From positions 1 through 31,863 of the forward strand of contig DASXAQ010000061.1 of the NCBI GenBank assembly GCA_036406615.1: DNA of 31,863 nt, written 5' to 3'. The stretch comes from DASXAQ01 sp036406615. GTDB lineage: Bacteria; Actinomycetota; UBA4738. A program made the translations under genes and the position numbers. Below are positions 31,230 to 31,863 of the stretch, in pieces. Each line of letters begins with the position of its first letter. Position 1 is the stretch's first letter. The notes beneath the pieces are model-generated. The model worked only from the letters and a program-made list of their open reading frames with translations, had not been told where the DNA came from and did no database searches.

Positions 31230-31314
31230 TTCAGCGGCGCCGCCGCCAAGGGGGAACCCGGTCCCGAGGCGACGCATCCCGCGCCGGATCCACCCGAAAG
31301 GAACCGACCACATC

Positions 31315-31863
31315 GTGAGCGAAACGGCAACGACCACCAGGTTCACCGCGGACGCGATGCAGGAGCTTGCGCGTCGCGACGGCGACACGTTCTCCGCCCG
31401 CGACCGTCGGCTCGCCTTCCAGCAGTTCGACCTGATGGACATGCCGTCCCCGGACACGGAGGAATGGCGCTACACCGACCTCACGGACTTCGACCTGGGC
31501 GCGTTCGAGCCCCTGGCCGAGGAACCGAAAGTCGAAAGCCTCGACGACGTCGCGCCCCACATCCTGGAGGCGGCGGGCGACGTCGGAGAGCGCGACGGGC
31601 TGGCCGTCCAGCACAACTCCACGATGGTCGTCTGCCACCTCGGCAGGGACGCCTACGACCTCGGCGTGCACTTCGAGAGCATCGACGCGGCGATCGAGGC
31701 GCATCCTGAGCTCGTGGAGGGCAAGCTGCACGAGGCCGTCACGCCCGGCCGGACGAAGTTCTCCGCCATGCACGCGGCGTACCGAACGGCCGGCTCCTTC
31801 ATCCTGGTGCCGAAGAACGCGAAGGTCGAACGCCCCATGCAGACCCTCACCTACGTCGACCGC
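31315..31863 (+). CDS. sufD: Fe-S cluster assembly protein SufD, N-terminal part
   Basis: 183 codons from GTG at 31315 (AAAGGA 11 nt upstream), open to the window end. The N-terminus has the SufD pattern: RDRRLAFQQFDLMDMPSPDTEEWRYTDLTDFDLGAF (PxxxxEEWRYT is the SufD/B hallmark), then FESIDAAIEAHPELVEGKLHEAVTPGRTKFSAMHAAYRTAGSFILVPKNAKVERPMQ, the entry to the beta-helix. SufD pairs with SufB and SufC and is needed for iron entry. sufC, sufS and sufU would be expected downstream outside the window. Confidence 0.95.
   Translation, partial: MSETATTTRFTADAMQELARRDGDTFSARDRRLAFQQFDLMDMPSPDTEEWRYTDLTDFDLGAFEPLAEEPKVESLDDVAPHILEAAGDVGERDGLAVQHNSTMVVCHLGRDAYDLGVHFESIDAAIEAHPELVEGKLHEAVTPGRTKFSAMHAAYRTAGSFILVPKNAKVERPMQTLTYVDR

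Overview
The window is about 70% G+C and reads as a chromosomal segment of an actinobacterium (Actinomycetota), probably from an uncultured or deep lineage. Pointers are a DUF222/13E12-type HNH nuclease with a Gram-positive SOS box, a DUF5317 membrane protein, a class A RNase P RNA, SufBD-type Fe-S assembly, many GTG/TTG starts, and several genes whose -10 box lies only 6-9 nt from the start codon (leaderless mRNAs). I see no tRNA, rRNA, CRISPR array, transposase or phage genes. The species assignment is inference.

Layout. 1-5466 (minus) is an envelope/secreted cluster: a sialidase-like secreted propeller, a secreted DUF1906 (Rv2525c-like) + TolB-type propeller fusion, an O-antigen-ligase-like polymerase and a lipoprotein cut by the window edge. 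5685-7308 (plus) is a copper pair: a small two-domain multicopper oxidase and an amicyanin-like cupredoxin, preceded by a perfect 16-bp palindrome. 7445-9526 (plus) holds a DUF5317 protein, a 28-residue membrane mini-ORF with a near-perfect Shine-Dalgarno, a coiled-coil/zinc-ribbon protein and an RNase HI-like protein. 9528-12558 holds a large membrane protein, an HdeD-like protein, rnpB and a TlpA-like lipoprotein.

12533-24867 is a lipoate/2-oxoacid dehydrogenase island. One minus-strand operon (23730 to 17768) encodes E3, E1-alpha, E1-beta, E2 and LipB. A second minus-strand unit (16137 to 12533) encodes another E1-alpha/E1-beta pair of branched-chain type, a GNAT acetyltransferase and LipA. 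Between them lie plus-strand plsC and a CnoX-like thioredoxin-TPR gene, and GcvT is divergent from E3. The island therefore carries a full lipoyl synthesis route (LipB, LipA) next to its client complexes, with two E1 components that probably share one E2 and one E3.

24884-31863 carries a lipoprotein, an orphan NarL/LuxR response regulator, a DUF59/SufT-like Fe-S protein, a two-domain rhodanese, sufB and (partial) sufD. The suf genes are separated by two minus-strand genes: a DUF488 protein and an SOS-box-controlled DUF222-HNH nuclease.

The strongest unexpected signals are: two tightly coupled gene pairs that appear to start at CTG overlapping the upstream TGA in nearly the same 12-nt context; the 28-aa mini-ORF behind a palindrome that can mask its ribosome site; the palindrome before the copper pair; the SOS-controlled nuclease inside the suf locus; and overlapping divergent -10 boxes between the response regulator and the SufT-like gene.
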